From: Corallococcus praedator
Lineage (GTDB): Bacteria; Myxococcota; Myxococcia; Myxococcales; Myxococcaceae
Reading direction: 5' to 3'
NCBI RefSeq assembly: GCF_003612125.1
Contig: NZ_RAWI01000002.1
Location: forward strand, 29,954 to 93,953
Length of the DNA: 64,000 bases
A program made the translations under genes and the position numbers. How positions within the stretch are numbered: the stretch's first letter is position 1; every line of letters begins with the position of its first letter. Positions 8,991 to 17,685 of the stretch are shown piece by piece. The notes below the pieces were generated by a model. The model had not been told where the DNA came from. It saw only the letters and a list, made by a program, of their open reading frames with translations, and did not search any database.

Positions 8991-9690
8991 CTGGGCCCTC
9001 ATCACCGGCGCCAGCCGGGGCATCGGACGGGCGACCGCGGAGCGCTTCCAGCGGGAAGGCTGGCGCGTGATGAACGTGTCGCGCAACCCGTGCACCGTGC
9101 CGGACGTCGTGAACGTGGAAGTGGACCTCGCCGTCCCGGGCTGGGAGGCGACGTTCGTCCCGGCGCTGCGGGAAGGTCCCGGCAGGGGCGGCGGCCGCGT
9201 GTGCCTGGTGCACAACGCCGCCCGCTACGTGCATGACGAGGCGCTGGCGATGGACGCGGAGCACTTCCGCCAGGTGCTGGAGGTCAACGTCGTCGCACCC
9301 CTGGTGCTCAACCGCCTGGTGCGCCCGCTGCTCACGGACGGCTCGTCCATCCTCTACGTGGGCTCCACGCTGGCGGAGAAGGCCGTGAAGGGCATCGCGT
9401 CCTACGTGACGACCAAGCACGCGATGGTGGGGATGATGCGCGCCACCTGCCAGGAGCTGGTCGGCACGCAGATCCACACCGCCTGCGTCTGCCCCGGGTT
9501 CACCGACACGGAGATCCTTCGGGAACACCTGGGCGGAGACGCGGCCGCCCGCGCGAGCGTGGCGGCACGGACGACCTTCGGGCGGATCATCACGCCCGAG
9601 GAGGTCGCGGACTTCCTCTACACCTGCGCCAGGACACCCATCCTGAATGGCGCGGTCCTCCACGCCAACCTGGGACAGGTGGAGACCTGA
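8983..9690 (+). CDS. Short-chain dehydrogenase/reductase, possibly a pterin (sepiapterin-like) reductase
   Basis: A 235-residue classical SDR. The cofactor site is TGASRGIGRAT at about 8-18, the catalytic serine is in LYVGSTLAEK and the catalytic Tyr/Lys pair is YVTTK. The start overlaps the PTPS-like gene by eight bases. PTPS followed by sepiapterin reductase, also an SDR, is the order of steps in tetrahydrobiopterin synthesis, so a pterin side-chain reductase is a reasonable guess from context. The sequence itself does not fix the substrate. It ends only four bases before the convergent queD-like gene. Confidence 0.8.
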   Translation: MADWALITGASRGIGRATAERFQREGWRVMNVSRNPCTVPDVVNVEVDLAVPGWEATFVPALREGPGRGGGRVCLVHNAARYVHDEALAMDAEHFRQVLEVNVVAPLVLNRLVRPLLTDGSSILYVGSTLAEKAVKGIASYVTTKHAMVGMMRATCQELVGTQIHTACVCPGFTDTEILREHLGGDAAARASVAARTTFGRIITPEEVADFLYTCARTPILNGAVLHANLGQVET

Positions 9691-9694
9691 AGCG

Positions 9695-10078
9695 TCAGGC
9701 CGGCGCCGGGAACACGGTGCAGGAGGACATGCAGGTCTCCGCCACCTTGAGGCGGGAGACGCGCACGCCGGGGATGTCCAGGCGCTCGTAGAGCCACGCG
9801 GCCAGCAGCTCGCTCGTGGGGTTCTCCAGGCCGGGCACGTCGTTGAGCAGCCGGTGGTCCAGCTGGGCGTGGAGCGGCTCCCAGGCGGCGTTCAGCTCCG
9901 CGAAGTCGACAATCCAGCCGAGCTGCGGGTGCAGCGGGCCCTGGAGGGTGATTTCGATGCGGTAGCTGTGGCCGTGCACGCGGGAGCACTTGTGCCCCTG
10001 GGGCACGTGCGGCAGGTGGTGCGCGGCCTCGAAGGTGTATTCCTTCGAGATTTCGGTGATGAGGGGGGTCTTCTTCAC
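9695..10078 (-). CDS. queD: 6-carboxytetrahydropterin synthase (QueD-like)
   Basis: A 127-residue T-fold enzyme. The start is GTG 10078 (VKKTPLITEIS), which has a GGAGG site about eight bases upstream; the frame is open further but without family-like sequence. It has the complete active-site signature CSRVHGHSY (Cys, then the two zinc histidines), a further His in AAHHLP, and the distal Asp/His/Glu set (LDHRLLND, PTSELLA). QueD makes 6-carboxy-5,6,7,8-tetrahydropterin from dihydroneopterin triphosphate in the queuosine and preQ0 pathway. No queC, queE or folE is visible in the window, so a PTPS role in the same pterin locus remains possible. Confidence 0.9.
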   Translation of the reverse strand: MKKTPLITEISKEYTFEAAHHLPHVPQGHKCSRVHGHSYRIEITLQGPLHPQLGWIVDFAELNAAWEPLHAQLDHRLLNDVPGLENPTSELLAAWLYERLDIPGVRVSRLKVAETCMSSCTVFPAPA

Positions 10079-10164
10079 GGTACGGCCTCCATGCGGCGGC
10101 CTTGTACCTTCGATATCCCCCCCCGTCCATGGGCCCCGGCGGGAGGGCCCGGACGCCTGGCGGC

Positions 10165-10695
10165 CTACTGGCGCGTCCCGATGAACAGGCGGCGCTCCTG
10201 GCACTTCTTCGCTGCATCGTCGCTCTCGAAGCGGAGCTCGCCCGAGTAGGTCAACGGCTGGCTGTCGGTCCGGGCCTCCGCTGAAAAGCGGCCCGAGACC
10301 TCGACAATGATCGGGGTGTCATCCGGCGCGAACGTTCCAATCGACAAATCGAGGCGCGTGTTGCTCGACTCGTAGATGCCGCCAGACAGCCCATGGCCCA
10401 GCAGTCGCCCCGTGACGTAACCGCTGTTGCCCTGGCGCTCCAGGACCAACTCCGTGGGCAGCGTCAGGCCCAGGTCCGTGCAGCCTTGCGACAGCGGGGG
10501 AGCCTCCTCGAAGACCAGGGCGTAGGTGCCCTGGACGTTACAGCCGTCCTCGCAGTCCGGGACGCCACCGCTCCCACAGCCCGGGTTGCCCAGGCCGCTT
10601 CCCATGGTCATCCCCCCGACCGCGAGGAGCAGCGGGATGCGCAGGTGCTTGAAGAGGCTCGGGGAACGGGGACCGCGGGAGGACGTGTCGTGCAT
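10165..10695 (-). CDS. Putative exported or lipoprotein, hypothetical
   Basis: A 176-residue protein from ATG 10695. A positively charged head precedes a hydrophobic run (LRIPLLLAVGGMTMGSG), followed by NPGCGSGG, where a cysteine could serve as an imperfect lipobox. The mature part is a beta-rich domain with five further cysteines and phrases such as GTYALVFEEA and YSGELRFESDD. No known family was recognised. It is single on its strand, upstream of the queD-like gene with an 86-base gap, and its own upstream region is the palindrome-bearing intergenic stretch. Confidence 0.65.
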   Translation of the reverse strand: MHDTSSRGPRSPSLFKHLRIPLLLAVGGMTMGSGLGNPGCGSGGVPDCEDGCNVQGTYALVFEEAPPLSQGCTDLGLTLPTELVLERQGNSGYVTGRLLGHGLSGGIYESSNTRLDLSIGTFAPDDTPIIVEVSGRFSAEARTDSQPLTYSGELRFESDDAAKKCQERRLFIGTRQ

Positions 10696-11171
10696 GGGGT
10701 ATCCGGATGAGGGACCGGACGGGTTCCGGCCGACGCGGAGATTACCGGGAGTCAGATGCTTGTGCCGTCACCGCCCTCGGTGCGCGGCCCCCGGTGAGGT
10801 GATGCCCCGGCAATGCCTGCCGGGCCATGGCAAGCCTTGCCAGTCCGTGACACGGCAAGGCTTGCCGGGCCGGGGGGCTCCCAGGGGGGAGGGCCTCCTG
10901 GCACCGCCGTTGCTCTACCGGGTTCCCGCCCGCCCTGCCGGCCCGCATGGCGCGATGCCGCGCGAGGGCGACCCACTCCCATGATGAAGAGCCGCACGTT
11001 CCTGTCGGAGTCAGTCCGTGTCCTCGCGCTGCTGGAGCTGCACGGCCGCCCCAGCCAACGCCAGCCGATGACGTCACGCCGATGAAGACCGGTCCGCGAC
11101 CGGGGCGCACCCGTCCATCCCGTCCGGACTGTCCTCCTGGGCAAGGACGTGACAGCATTGGAATTCGCGCG
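10696..11171. other. 476-base intergenic region with three short palindromes
   Basis: This gap separates the divergent hypothetical exported protein and the FHA activator. The activator frame stays open back to 10947, but no good start or domain lies there, and ATG 11172 is preferred. The only structure seen is the cluster of three short palindromes at 10806-10867, listed separately. Promoters for both flanking genes must lie here, but no convincing -35/-10 or -24/-12 element was found. Confidence 0.5.
10806..10867. repeat. Cluster of three short palindromes (CGGCAAG family)
   Basis: Three perfect inverted repeats lie in tandem: CCCGGCA/TGCCGGG (10806-10824, five-base loop), TGGCAAG-C-CTTGCCA (10828-10842) and CGGCAAG-G-CTTGCCG (10853-10867). 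The last two share the core GGCAAG-N-CTTGCC. A further copy with an eight-base arm sits at 17562-17578, just past the end of the kinase gene. They could be protein-binding sites, transcript hairpins or members of a dispersed intergenic repeat family. Confidence 0.8.
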
Positions 11172-13004
11172 ATGTCCTCCCCGATTCCCAGTGCCCGTGA
11201 GACGCGTCCCCTCGGAAGGGTGGGGTCGGAGCCCCCGGACTCCGGTGCCGCCTACCTCCTGGTGATGGAGGGCGACTCCTCGTGGCGCTTCACGCTGCCC
11301 GCCGAGGGCACGGTGCTGGTGGGCCGGGACGAGCCGGCGGACCTGCGCCTGAAGGACGAGAGTGTTTCCCGGCGGCATGCCCGCATCCTGGTGACGGAGG
11401 AGGGAGCGCGGGTCGTGGACCTGGGCAGCCACAACGGCACGCTGGTCAACGGCCGGCAGGTGGAGGGGGCGCACCTGCTCCTGTCCGGGGACGTGCTGTC
11501 CTTTGGCGGGGTGGTGGCGGTGGTGCGTGCCCGCGTCCGTTCCGTGGCGGCCCGGCGCACGTTGGAGTCCGAGCGGCTGATGGAGCACCTGCGCGAGGAG
11601 GTGGACCGTGCGCTGCGCTATGGCCGGCCGCTGTCGGTGCTGGTGCTGGCGCTGCCGGACTCGCCCTCCGCAAGCCGTGAGTCGGTGGAGGCCCTGCTGA
11701 CGGCGGAGGCGGGGCCGGCGGAGGCCGTGGGGTGGTTGGACGCCGCGCACCTGCTGTGCGTGCTGCCGGAGGTGTCCGGCGAGCCGGGCGAAGAGGAGTT
11801 CGGCGAGCGCATGGAGGCGCTGCTGACGGCGTTTCCCCGGGCACGGCTGGGCACGGCGGCCTGTCCCACGGATGGCTGTGACGCGGACACGCTGGTGGCG
11901 GTCGCGCGCACGGCGGCGCAGGCCGCGAAGCCGGGACGGGCGGCGGCGGCGGCGGAAGGGGCGACGCGGCTGGACCTGGCCGGGCGCACGGTGCTGGTGG
12001 CGGACCCCGCCATGTCCCAGCTCTACGCGCTCCTGCGCCGGCTGGCGGCCAGCGAGCTGCCGGTGCTGGTGTGCGGTGAGACGGGCGTGGGCAAGGAGAA
12101 CGCGGCGTTCGCGGTGCATCACTGGTCGCGCCGTGGCACCGGGCCGTTCATCGCCGTGAACTGCGCCGCGCTCCCGGAAGGCCTGGTGGAGAGCGAGCTG
12201 TTCGGCAACGAGAAGGGCGCCTTCACGGGGGCGACCACGTCGCGCGCGGGCCTGCTGGAGAGCGCGCAGGGCGGCACCGTCTTCCTCGACGAGGTGGGGG
12301 AGCTGCCCGCGTCCGCGCAGGCCAAGCTGCTGCGCGCGCTGGAGGTGCGTCGCATCACGCGCGTGGGTGACACGCGCGAGCGTCCCATCGACCTGCGCGT
12401 GGTGGCCGCCACGCACCGCGACCTGGAGGCGGAGGTGGCGGCCGGGCGGTTCCGGGAGGACCTGTACTTCCGCCTGGGCGCGGCCACGGTGTTGTTGCCG
12501 CCCCTGCGGGAGCGCCCTCGGGAGGTGCCGCTCCTGGCGCGCGACTTCCTGGCGCGCGCGTGTCTGGCATTGGGGCGGCCGGAGCTGGTGCTGGCCGCGG
12601 ACACGCTGCACGCGCTGTCGCGCCATGCGTGGCCCGGCAACGTGCGCGAGCTTCGCAACCTGATGGACTACGTCGCCGCGGCGGTGGCGGGGGACGTGGT
12701 GGAGCCGCACCACCTTCCGCCTCGCATGATGGGACGCAAGGGGGCCGCCCCGGTGGCTGGAGCGGAGAGCGCGCCGGAGGCTGGACGTGCTGTCGCCGCG
12801 CCCGAGGCAGGGGCGCGGTTGCCATTGGCGCAGGAGCTGCGTGAGCTGGAGCGCCGCCGGATGATGGAGGCGTTGGACGCGGCGGACGGCGTGCAGACGA
12901 AGGCCGCGGCGCTCATCGGCATGCCGATCCGGACGTTCTCCTTCAAGTTGAAGCAGCTGGGCGTGCAGGTGCGTCCCGGCCGTCGGGGACCCACGACCGA
13001 ATGA
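11172..13004 (+). CDS. FHA-domain sigma-54-dependent transcriptional activator
   Basis: A 610-residue enhancer-binding protein. The FHA domain (about 30-125) shows VGRDEPADLRLKDESVSRRH and SHNGTLVNG, the phosphothreonine-binding loops. Residues of about 135-270 resemble a degenerate GGDEF-like domain without its signature. The AAA+ domain (about 285-515) has Walker A GETGVGKE, the sigma-54 contact loop ESELFGNEKGAFTGA and Walker B VFLDEVGEL. A Fis-type helix-turn-helix closes the protein (KAAALIGMPIRTFSFKLKQ). The start ATG 11172 was chosen because homology begins soon after it. The stop overlaps the start of the giant kinase (13001-13004), so the kinase probably phosphorylates a partner that the FHA domain reads. 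Confidence 0.93.
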   Translation: MSSPIPSARETRPLGRVGSEPPDSGAAYLLVMEGDSSWRFTLPAEGTVLVGRDEPADLRLKDESVSRRHARILVTEEGARVVDLGSHNGTLVNGRQVEGAHLLLSGDVLSFGGVVAVVRARVRSVAARRTLESERLMEHLREEVDRALRYGRPLSVLVLALPDSPSASRESVEALLTAEAGPAEAVGWLDAAHLLCVLPEVSGEPGEEEFGERMEALLTAFPRARLGTAACPTDGCDADTLVAVARTAAQAAKPGRAAAAAEGATRLDLAGRTVLVADPAMSQLYALLRRLAASELPVLVCGETGVGKENAAFAVHHWSRRGTGPFIAVNCAALPEGLVESELFGNEKGAFTGATTSRAGLLESAQGGTVFLDEVGELPASAQAKLLRALEVRRITRVGDTRERPIDLRVVAATHRDLEAEVAAGRFREDLYFRLGAATVLLPPLRERPREVPLLARDFLARACLALGRPELVLAADTLHALSRHAWPGNVRELRNLMDYVAAAVAGDVVEPHHLPPRMMGRKGAAPVAGAESAPEAGRAVAAPEAGARLPLAQELRELERRRMMEALDAADGVQTKAAALIGMPIRTFSFKLKQLGVQVRPGRRGPTTE

Positions 13005-16000
13005 GCTCGCCTCCCGGGCCGCTGTTGGAGCCTCCGCGCGAGTTCGAGGAGTACCGGCTGCTGCGTCCCCTGGGACAGGGGGCGATGGGGCAGGTGTTCC
13101 TGGCCCAGGACACGTTGTTGGACCGGCAGGTGGCGGTGAAGTTCATTGCCACGCCGGCGGGCCGGCTGCCGGATGCGACAGCCCGCGCGAGGTTCTTCCA
13201 GGAGGCGCGGGCCATCGCCCGGCTCCAGCACCCCAACGTGGTGGCCATCCACCGTGTGGGCGAGGTGCGCGGGCAGCCATACCTCGTGTCCGAGCTGATT
13301 CGAGGAGAGTCGCTGGACCGGCTGGCTCGACCGGTGGAGGGAGGGCTGGCGCTGCGGCTCGGCATCGACCTGGCAAGAGGACTGGCCGCCGCCCACCGCC
13401 GAGGCATCCTCCACCGCGACCTCAAGCCCGCGAACGCCGTGCTGTCGGAGGACGGCGAGGTGAAGCTGCTCGACTTCGGGCTCGCGGAGTGGAGTCAGTG
13501 GACGGAGCCCGCTGTTGCGCCGGAGAAGGATGGGACGGACGACGGTGCAGGCACGCGGTCGCTGACGGACGACACGGCGGCTCAGGTGCGCGCCGCGCAG
13601 GCACTCGGACTCGCGGGTGCGCGTGCGACGCAAGACCTTCCAGCACTGCCCACCGCATCTGAATCCCTGGCGCAGGCAGTGGCGCACGCCACGCAAGACG
13701 TTCTGCCGCGACCCACTGGGACTGACGACGGGGCGCAGCCGGGGACGCGTGCGACGCGAGACTTCTTGCCGCCGTCTTCCATGTCTGACGCCGCCGTGCA
13801 TGCTGCGACGGGTGTAACGCGAGACTTCCTGCCGGCGCCTTCCGTGTCTGACGACATGGCGAATGCAGGGACTCGTGTGACGCAGGACTTGCTGCCTCCG
13901 CGCACCGTGTCTGGTGACACGGCGCCGGAGGGATTGCACTCGACGCAAGACTTGCTGCCTCTGCCCGCCCTGTCGGGTGCCAGGACGCAGGACGGGGCGC
14001 ATGCCACGCAAGGCATGCAGCCTCTACCCACGCTTTCTGGTGCCAGGACGCCGGAAGGCTCGCGTGCAACGCAAGACTTGCTGCCTCTGCCCGCCCTGTC
14101 GGGTGCCAGGACGCAGGACGGGGTGCATGACACGCACGGTTTCAGGCCTCTGCCCGCCCTGCTTCATGACACGGCGCCGGAAGCCTCGCGTGCGACACAC
14201 GCTCCTCGTTCGCTGCCCACCGTATCGGGTGACACGGCGCCGGAAGCCGCGCAAGACCCTCGCTCGCTGCCCGCCGCGACTTCCGCGCGCGGTGTCGCCG
14301 CGCCCCCCGCGACCGGTGGGAACAGCTCCTTGCCGGTTCCCGCCGCGCTCGCGGGCACTCCGCTCTACATGGCTCCCGAACTCTGGCGCGGCGAACCCGC
14401 GAGCCGGGCCAGTGATGTCTACGCGCTGGGCGTGCTGCTCTATGAGCTGTGCGCGGGCGTGGCACCCCACGACGGCGTGCCCCTGGAGGCCCTGGGTCGC
14501 GCGGTGGAGGAACATCCACCGCGTCCGCTCGCAGACGTGGCGCCCGCGCTTCCTCCGGGTCTGGCGGCCGTGGTGGACCGGTGCCTTTCCACGAACCCCG
14601 CCCACCGGTTCGCTTCCGGCGATGCCCTGCGCGAAGCCCTCGAAGCGCTGAGCCTTCCCGCCCGCGTGGGCGCGCTGCCCACTGGCAATCCCTACCGTGG
14701 TCTCCAGCCCTTCGAGGCCGCGCACCGGGGCGTCTTCTTCGGCCGTGAAAGCGAGGTGCGCGACGTGCTGGACCGCCTGCGAGGCGATGCCTTCGTCCTG
14801 CTCGCGGGAGACTCGGGCGTGGGCAAATCGTCGCTGTGCCGCGCGGGCATCCTGCCCGCCCTCGCCGCAGGTTCCCAGTCCGGGGAGGGTGGGCCCGCGT
14901 GGGCCGTCGTCTCCTGCACGCCGGGCCGCCGCCCGTTGGACTCCCTGGTGGAAGCCCTGGCCCCGTTGCTCGACGTGTCGGCCGAAGCCCTGCTCGCGAC
15001 CGTGGAAACCGAAGAGGGCGGCGCCCTGGCGCGAGCCCTGCGCCGCCGTCCTCCCCACGCGCCCCAGGTGCTGCTCTTCGTCGACCAGCTCGAGGAACTC
15101 GTCACCTTCTCGGAGCCCGCCCAGGCGGCGCGCCTCTCCGAGGAGCTGGCGCTGGTGGTGCGCCGCGCGCCCCGGACGCGCGTGCTGGCCACCGCGCGCA
15201 GCGACTGTCTCACCCGCCTGGTGGCCCTGCCCGGCCTGGGCGAAGAGGTGCCCCGCGCGCTGCACCTGCTGCGAGCCCTGTCCGAACACGGACTGCGTGA
15301 GGCCGTCGTCGGCCCGGTCCGCGCGCTGGGCGTGCGCTTCGAGTCCCCGGAGCTGGAGCAGGCGCTCGTCACCGCCGCGGCCCGCACGGAAGGCGGGCTG
15401 CCGCTGTTGCAGTTCACGCTCGCCGCGCTCTGGGAGGCCCGCGACCGCGAGCGGGGCCTCATCCCCGCCACCGCGCTGGAGACCCTCGGAGGTGTCGAAG
15501 GCGCGCTGGCCCGTCACGCGGACGCGGTGGTGGCCCGGCTGCGGCCGGAGCAGCGCCCTCGCGCCCGCGAACTGCTCCTGGAGCTCGTCACCCCCGAGGG
15601 CACGCGCCTGCGCCGCACCGTCGCGGAGCTGCTGCGGGGCCCGGACGACGCGGCGGGGCGCTCGGTACTGGAAGGGCTGGTCCAGGGCCGGCTCCTCACC
15701 GCCGGCGAAGGCGAAGGCGGCGAGGGCGTCTACACGCTCGCGCACGAAAGCCTGCTCACCGGCTGGGACACGCTGCGCGGCTGGATGGGCGAGGACGAGC
15801 AGCGGCGCGCCGTCCGCCACCGGTTGGAGCGCGCCGCCGCCGAGTGGGACCGCCTGGGTCGTCCGGTGGAACTCCTCTACGCGGGCCGTCAGCTCACCGA
15901 GGCCTCCGACGTGGGCACGCGGCCCGGACGCTCGCGGGAGCAGGACTTCCTCGCCCGTTCCCGGCAGGTCGCCCGCCGCCGCCGCGCCGTGCGCTGGACC

Positions 16001-17530
16001 GCCGCCATCGCCGCGCCCCTGGCGCTGCTGGGCGCGGTGGTCGTCACGCGCCTTCAGGCCAGGGCCCAACTGGAGTCGCGCATCGCGCACCAATTGAGCG
16101 AAGCCCGGAGCGCCGTGGTCGCCGCGCACACGGCGGATGTGGAGGCGCAGCGGCTGCGCACGGAGGCCTTCGCGCACTTCGATGCGCTCGGGAGCGAGCA
16201 TCGGGATGCCGCGGAGAAGGTGTGGTCCCACGCCCTGGAGGTGGAGCGCGCCGCGGAAGCCCAAGCGCTGCGGGCCCTGTCCGCGCTGGAGACCGCGTGG
16301 GGGTTGGACCCCGGCCGCGCCAACGTGAGGGACTTCCTGGCGGACCTGCTGGCGGAGAGGGTGGCTCGCTCGGCGCTCCACCAACAACCCGAAGCGCGTG
16401 AGCAGTGGTTGAAGCGCCTCGCGTTGTACGACGCCTCCGGAGTCCGGAGGGCGGAGCTGTCCGCGCCCGCGCGCCTCTCCGTCGTGACGTCGCCTCCGGG
16501 CGCTCGCGTGCGACTGCTCGGTCCGAAGCCAGAGGACGCGACGTCACCGGGGCGTGAGCTCGGGCAGGGCCCCGTGCGCGACGCGGGCATCCCGCCGGGT
16601 TCGCACGTGCTCCTGCTGGAGGCCCCGGGCCGCGCTCCCGTGCGAGCCCCCGTGCTGCTGCGGCCCGGTGAAACCCTGACGCTGGACCTGAAGCTGCCGC
16701 CGGTTTCGGCGGTGCCCGAGGGCTTCGTCTACGTGCCCCCCGGCCGCTTCCTGCAGGGCGCGTCGGAGAGCGAATACCTGCGGCGCAACTTCTTCTACGC
16801 CGCCCCTCTCCATGAAACGCGGACGGACGGCTACCTCATCGCGCGGCACGAGGTGACGTTCGGTGACTACATCGCCTTCCTCGCGTCGCTGTCCGCGAAG
16901 GAGCGCGCCCTGCGCCGCCCCGGCAACCGTCAAAGCCTCACCGGGGTGGAGCTGGTGGAGGAGTCCGACGGGCGCTGGCGCCTGGAGTTGAGCCCGGCCT
17001 CGGCGCACTACCGCGTGAGGGAAGGGGAGCCCGTGCGCTACGGGAAGCGGGACCGGCGCGCGGTGCAGGACTGGCGCCGCTTCCCGGTGTCCGCCATCTC
17101 CTTCGAGGACGCGCAGGCCTACGTCGTGTGGCTGGACCGCACCGGCCAGGTGCCCGGGGCGCGCCTGTGCACGGAGCGGGAATGGGAGCGGGCGGCCCGG
17201 GGCGCGGATGGGCGCCGCTACCCCGGGGGCGACGGGCTGGAGGCGGATGACGCCAACGTCGACCGGACCTATGGCCGGGAACCCCAGGGCTTCGGCCCGG
17301 ACGAGGTGGGCAGCCATCCGCGCTCGCGCAGTCCCTTCGGCGTGGACGACCTGGCCGGCAACGTGTGGGAGTGGACGCGTTCGGACGTGGTCCCCGGCCA
17401 TCCCTCCGCCCAGGGTGGAAGCTGGTACCAGAGCGACCTGAGCGCGCACTCCGCGAACCGGGACGTGGTGGAGCCCACCCAGCGCGAGGCCCTCATGGGC
17501 ATGCGCGTCTGCGCCACCCCGCGCTTCTGA
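13001..17530 (+). CDS. Giant Ser/Thr kinase with repeat-filled activation segment, STAND NTPase, PEGA and FGE/SUMF1 domains
   Basis: A 1509-residue protein. The Hanks-type kinase starts at about 18: G-loop GQGAMGQV, lysine in AVKFIA, HRDLKPANAV near 138 and DFG near 157. The APE motif (YMAPELWRG) appears only near 457, because about 300 residues with ten 21-residue repeats are inserted in the activation segment. A STAND-type NTPase follows (about 570-960; Walker A GDSGVGKSS, Walker B LLFVDQLEEL), then one membrane helix near 1000-1020. A coiled region, a PEGA domain (about 1150-1235) and an FGE/SUMF1-like domain (about 1240-1505; GARLCTEREWERAARG, LAGNVWEWTR) complete it. The start overlaps the FHA activator. 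It should signal across or along the inner membrane. Confidence 0.93.
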   Translation: MSSPPGPLLEPPREFEEYRLLRPLGQGAMGQVFLAQDTLLDRQVAVKFIATPAGRLPDATARARFFQEARAIARLQHPNVVAIHRVGEVRGQPYLVSELIRGESLDRLARPVEGGLALRLGIDLARGLAAAHRRGILHRDLKPANAVLSEDGEVKLLDFGLAEWSQWTEPAVAPEKDGTDDGAGTRSLTDDTAAQVRAAQALGLAGARATQDLPALPTASESLAQAVAHATQDVLPRPTGTDDGAQPGTRATRDFLPPSSMSDAAVHAATGVTRDFLPAPSVSDDMANAGTRVTQDLLPPRTVSGDTAPEGLHSTQDLLPLPALSGARTQDGAHATQGMQPLPTLSGARTPEGSRATQDLLPLPALSGARTQDGVHDTHGFRPLPALLHDTAPEASRATHAPRSLPTVSGDTAPEAAQDPRSLPAATSARGVAAPPATGGNSSLPVPAALAGTPLYMAPELWRGEPASRASDVYALGVLLYELCAGVAPHDGVPLEALGRAVEEHPPRPLADVAPALPPGLAAVVDRCLSTNPAHRFASGDALREALEALSLPARVGALPTGNPYRGLQPFEAAHRGVFFGRESEVRDVLDRLRGDAFVLLAGDSGVGKSSLCRAGILPALAAGSQSGEGGPAWAVVSCTPGRRPLDSLVEALAPLLDVSAEALLATVETEEGGALARALRRRPPHAPQVLLFVDQLEELVTFSEPAQAARLSEELALVVRRAPRTRVLATARSDCLTRLVALPGLGEEVPRALHLLRALSEHGLREAVVGPVRALGVRFESPELEQALVTAAARTEGGLPLLQFTLAALWEARDRERGLIPATALETLGGVEGALARHADAVVARLRPEQRPRARELLLELVTPEGTRLRRTVAELLRGPDDAAGRSVLEGLVQGRLLTAGEGEGGEGVYTLAHESLLTGWDTLRGWMGEDEQRRAVRHRLERAAAEWDRLGRPVELLYAGRQLTEASDVGTRPGRSREQDFLARSRQVARRRRAVRWTAAIAAPLALLGAVVVTRLQARAQLESRIAHQLSEARSAVVAAHTADVEAQRLRTEAFAHFDALGSEHRDAAEKVWSHALEVERAAEAQALRALSALETAWGLDPGRANVRDFLADLLAERVARSALHQQPEAREQWLKRLALYDASGVRRAELSAPARLSVVTSPPGARVRLLGPKPEDATSPGRELGQGPVRDAGIPPGSHVLLLEAPGRAPVRAPVLLRPGETLTLDLKLPPVSAVPEGFVYVPPGRFLQGASESEYLRRNFFYAAPLHETRTDGYLIARHEVTFGDYIAFLASLSAKERALRRPGNRQSLTGVELVEESDGRWRLELSPASAHYRVREGEPVRYGKRDRRAVQDWRRFPVSAISFEDAQAYVVWLDRTGQVPGARLCTEREWERAARGADGRRYPGGDGLEADDANVDRTYGREPQGFGPDEVGSHPRSRSPFGVDDLAGNVWEWTRSDVVPGHPSAQGGSWYQSDLSAHSANRDVVEPTQREALMGMRVCATPRF
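13619..14248 (+). repeat. Ten tandem 63-bp units (21 residues each) inside the kinase activation segment
   Basis: Coding minisatellite, in frame, residues 207-416 of the kinase. Each unit has exactly 21 residues with a pattern close to (A/V)TQDLLPLPALSGDTAPEG; an eleventh unit decays after 14248. The units are rich in Thr, Ser, Pro and Asp, predicted to be disordered, and each contains a Thr followed by an acidic residue within two positions. They diverge by substitution but keep length, which argues for repeated duplication under coding constraint. Confidence 0.9.
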
Positions 17531-17561
17531 AAGCCTCCGGCGCGGCAAGGACCGCCAGCCC

Positions 17562-17578
17562 CCGGCAAGTCTTGCCGG
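17562..17578. repeat. Palindrome CCGGCAAG-T-CTTGCCGG after the kinase gene
   Basis: A perfect eight-base inverted repeat with a one-base centre lies 32 bases after the kinase stop, with half-copies at about 17541-17550 and 17585-17596. It belongs to the same GGCAAG-N-CTTGCC family as the cluster at 10828-10867, so the family brackets the activator/kinase operon. It could act as a terminator hairpin, though no T tract follows. Confidence 0.75.
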
Positions 17579-17685
17579 CCACTCCTGCCAGCAAGCGTCG
17601 CCCGGCGCCTTCCCTCCCTCGGCGTGAGCCCTGGCACGCCGGCTGCTCTGTGCTCCGTCCGATCCCCTTGACCAAGGTGTCCGCC

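Noticed and set aside
13619..14248. Tandem repeats considered as a CRISPR array
   Set aside because: The period is a strict 63 bp with no unique spacers, the units diverge gradually, and the region is in frame inside a kinase.
17541..17600. Palindromes after the kinase considered as a rho-independent terminator
   Set aside because: The hairpin is good, but there is no T tract; and the same element occurs upstream of the operon, so a dedicated terminator is not shown.
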